This document shows positions 5,638 through 6,085 of a stretch of DNA of 6,085 nt, one piece after another. The notes under the pieces were generated by a model. The model saw only the letters and a list, made by a program, of their open reading frames with translations. It did not search any database and had not been told where the DNA came from. Made by a program: the position numbers and the translations under genes. Source of the stretch: JALVCQ01 sp964452325 (GTDB lineage: Bacteria > Bacteroidota > Bacteroidia > JAADEI01 > JALVCQ01); NCBI GenBank assembly GCA_964452325.1, contig CAYVLB010000103.1, forward strand, positions 1 through 6,085. The letters are read 5' to 3'. Each line of letters begins with the position of its first letter. Within the stretch, counting starts at the first letter, position 1.

Positions 5638-6085
5638 ATTGGGCCAGTGCCGCCGCATATGCTGCATACCCCCACACCTGTGGAACGTTGTTGTGAGCAG
5701 CTCCCTCAATAAGGTGCTTTTCACGATACGAACCTCGATAACGCTCGAAAATAACACGTCCATGAGTGGAATCACTCAAAAACTTATCTTCCGTTCCATG
5801 GATCCAACAGAACGGTATGTCCACTTGCCGAATATCTTCGGCCACATCAATCTTAAGGTTGGTAAAAAAGGTAGATGGCATTGCCAGCAATGCCGCATCT
5901 TGAACCATAACAGCTGCCGAGGCGAAAGGCGCCTCTAAAATCAGCTTGGCTGGTGCCAGGCTGCGGGGGCGTGCCGCCAATTCAGTTGCCGGCGCCGACC
6001 CCAAACTATACCCATAAAAAATAAGCCGACTGGAGTCCATTCCATGAGATGCCAACCACTGTAAAGCAGCATCCGCATCTTCATA
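5624..6085 (-). CDS. Alpha/beta hydrolase, C-terminal part (5' end outside the window)
   Basis: The frame is open from the right edge to TAG at 5624-5626, showing 153 residues that begin YEDADAALQWLASHGMD. This is the second half of an alpha/beta hydrolase resembling the ABHD12/13/17-like bacterial group, which are often membrane-anchored at the N-terminus (not visible here). Markers, numbered in the visible fragment: the elbow FYGYSLGSAPATELAAR with nucleophile S27, ILEAPFASA after the next strand, the acid D100 in WIHGTEDKF, and the base H131 in EGAAHNNV. The triad is complete. The gene is not truncated in nature as far as can be seen; it simply continues past base 6085. A TTG at 6055 could be mistaken for a start, but the domain clearly extends upstream. 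It differs in elbow and spacing from the hydrolase at 4789-5637, so the two are not a recent duplication. Confidence 0.9.
   Translation of the reverse strand, partial: YEDADAALQWLASHGMDSSRLIFYGYSLGSAPATELAARPRSLAPAKLILEAPFASAAVMVQDAALLAMPSTFFTNLKIDVAEDIRQVDIPFCWIHGTEDKFLSDSTHGRVIFERYRGSYREKHLIEGAAHNNVPQVWGYAAYAAALAQFIRR

Noticed and set aside
4789..6085. The two alpha/beta hydrolases as an inverted duplication
   Set aside because: Elbow motifs (GHSRGG versus GYSLGS), spacing and flanking residues differ, and no nucleotide similarity is visible.

Overview
The window looks like an ordinary chromosomal segment of a member of the Bacteroidota, probably a relative of the gliding lineages (Flavobacteriia, Cytophagia or Sphingobacteriia/Saprospiria). 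Three things point there: a GldB-family gliding lipoprotein, which is known only from this phylum; a PF13568-type outer-membrane barrel; and Bacteroidota -7 promoter boxes (TAnnTTTG) at every promoter-sized gap between genes, with no Shine-Dalgarno sequences at the starts. I see no insertion sequence, phage gene, CRISPR array or toxin-antitoxin pair.

Layout, left to right. The 5' part of nadE (glutamine-dependent NAD+ synthetase) runs leftward off the window edge (485 to 1, minus). An outer-membrane beta-barrel gene (1285 to 584, minus) precedes it and ends at a clear intrinsic terminator (534-556) that is shared physically with the nadE promoter. gldB (1312-2349, plus) is divergent from the barrel gene across only 26 bases. 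It runs tail to tail into miaE (2936 to 2340, minus), a tRNA hydroxylase, with a 10-base overlap. A tRNA-Leu(CAG) gene (3064 to 2983, minus) lies just upstream of miaE and probably shares its promoter. On the plus strand an uncharacterised 536-residue helical protein (3174-4784) and an alpha/beta hydrolase (4789-5637) form a tight two-gene operon. The 3' part of a second alpha/beta hydrolase (6085 to 5624, minus) overlaps that operon tail to tail by 14 bases.

The genes serve separate jobs: cofactor synthesis, cell surface and gliding, tRNA modification, and hydrolysis. I do not see a single new multi-gene system. The more interesting points are regulatory and architectural: promoters that face each other at barrel/gldB, a promoter built into a terminator at nadE, a tRNA gene leading a tRNA-modification gene, and two convergent gene pairs whose coding ends overlap. 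The least described protein is the helical protein at 3174-4784. No stretch longer than about 110 bases is without a gene.
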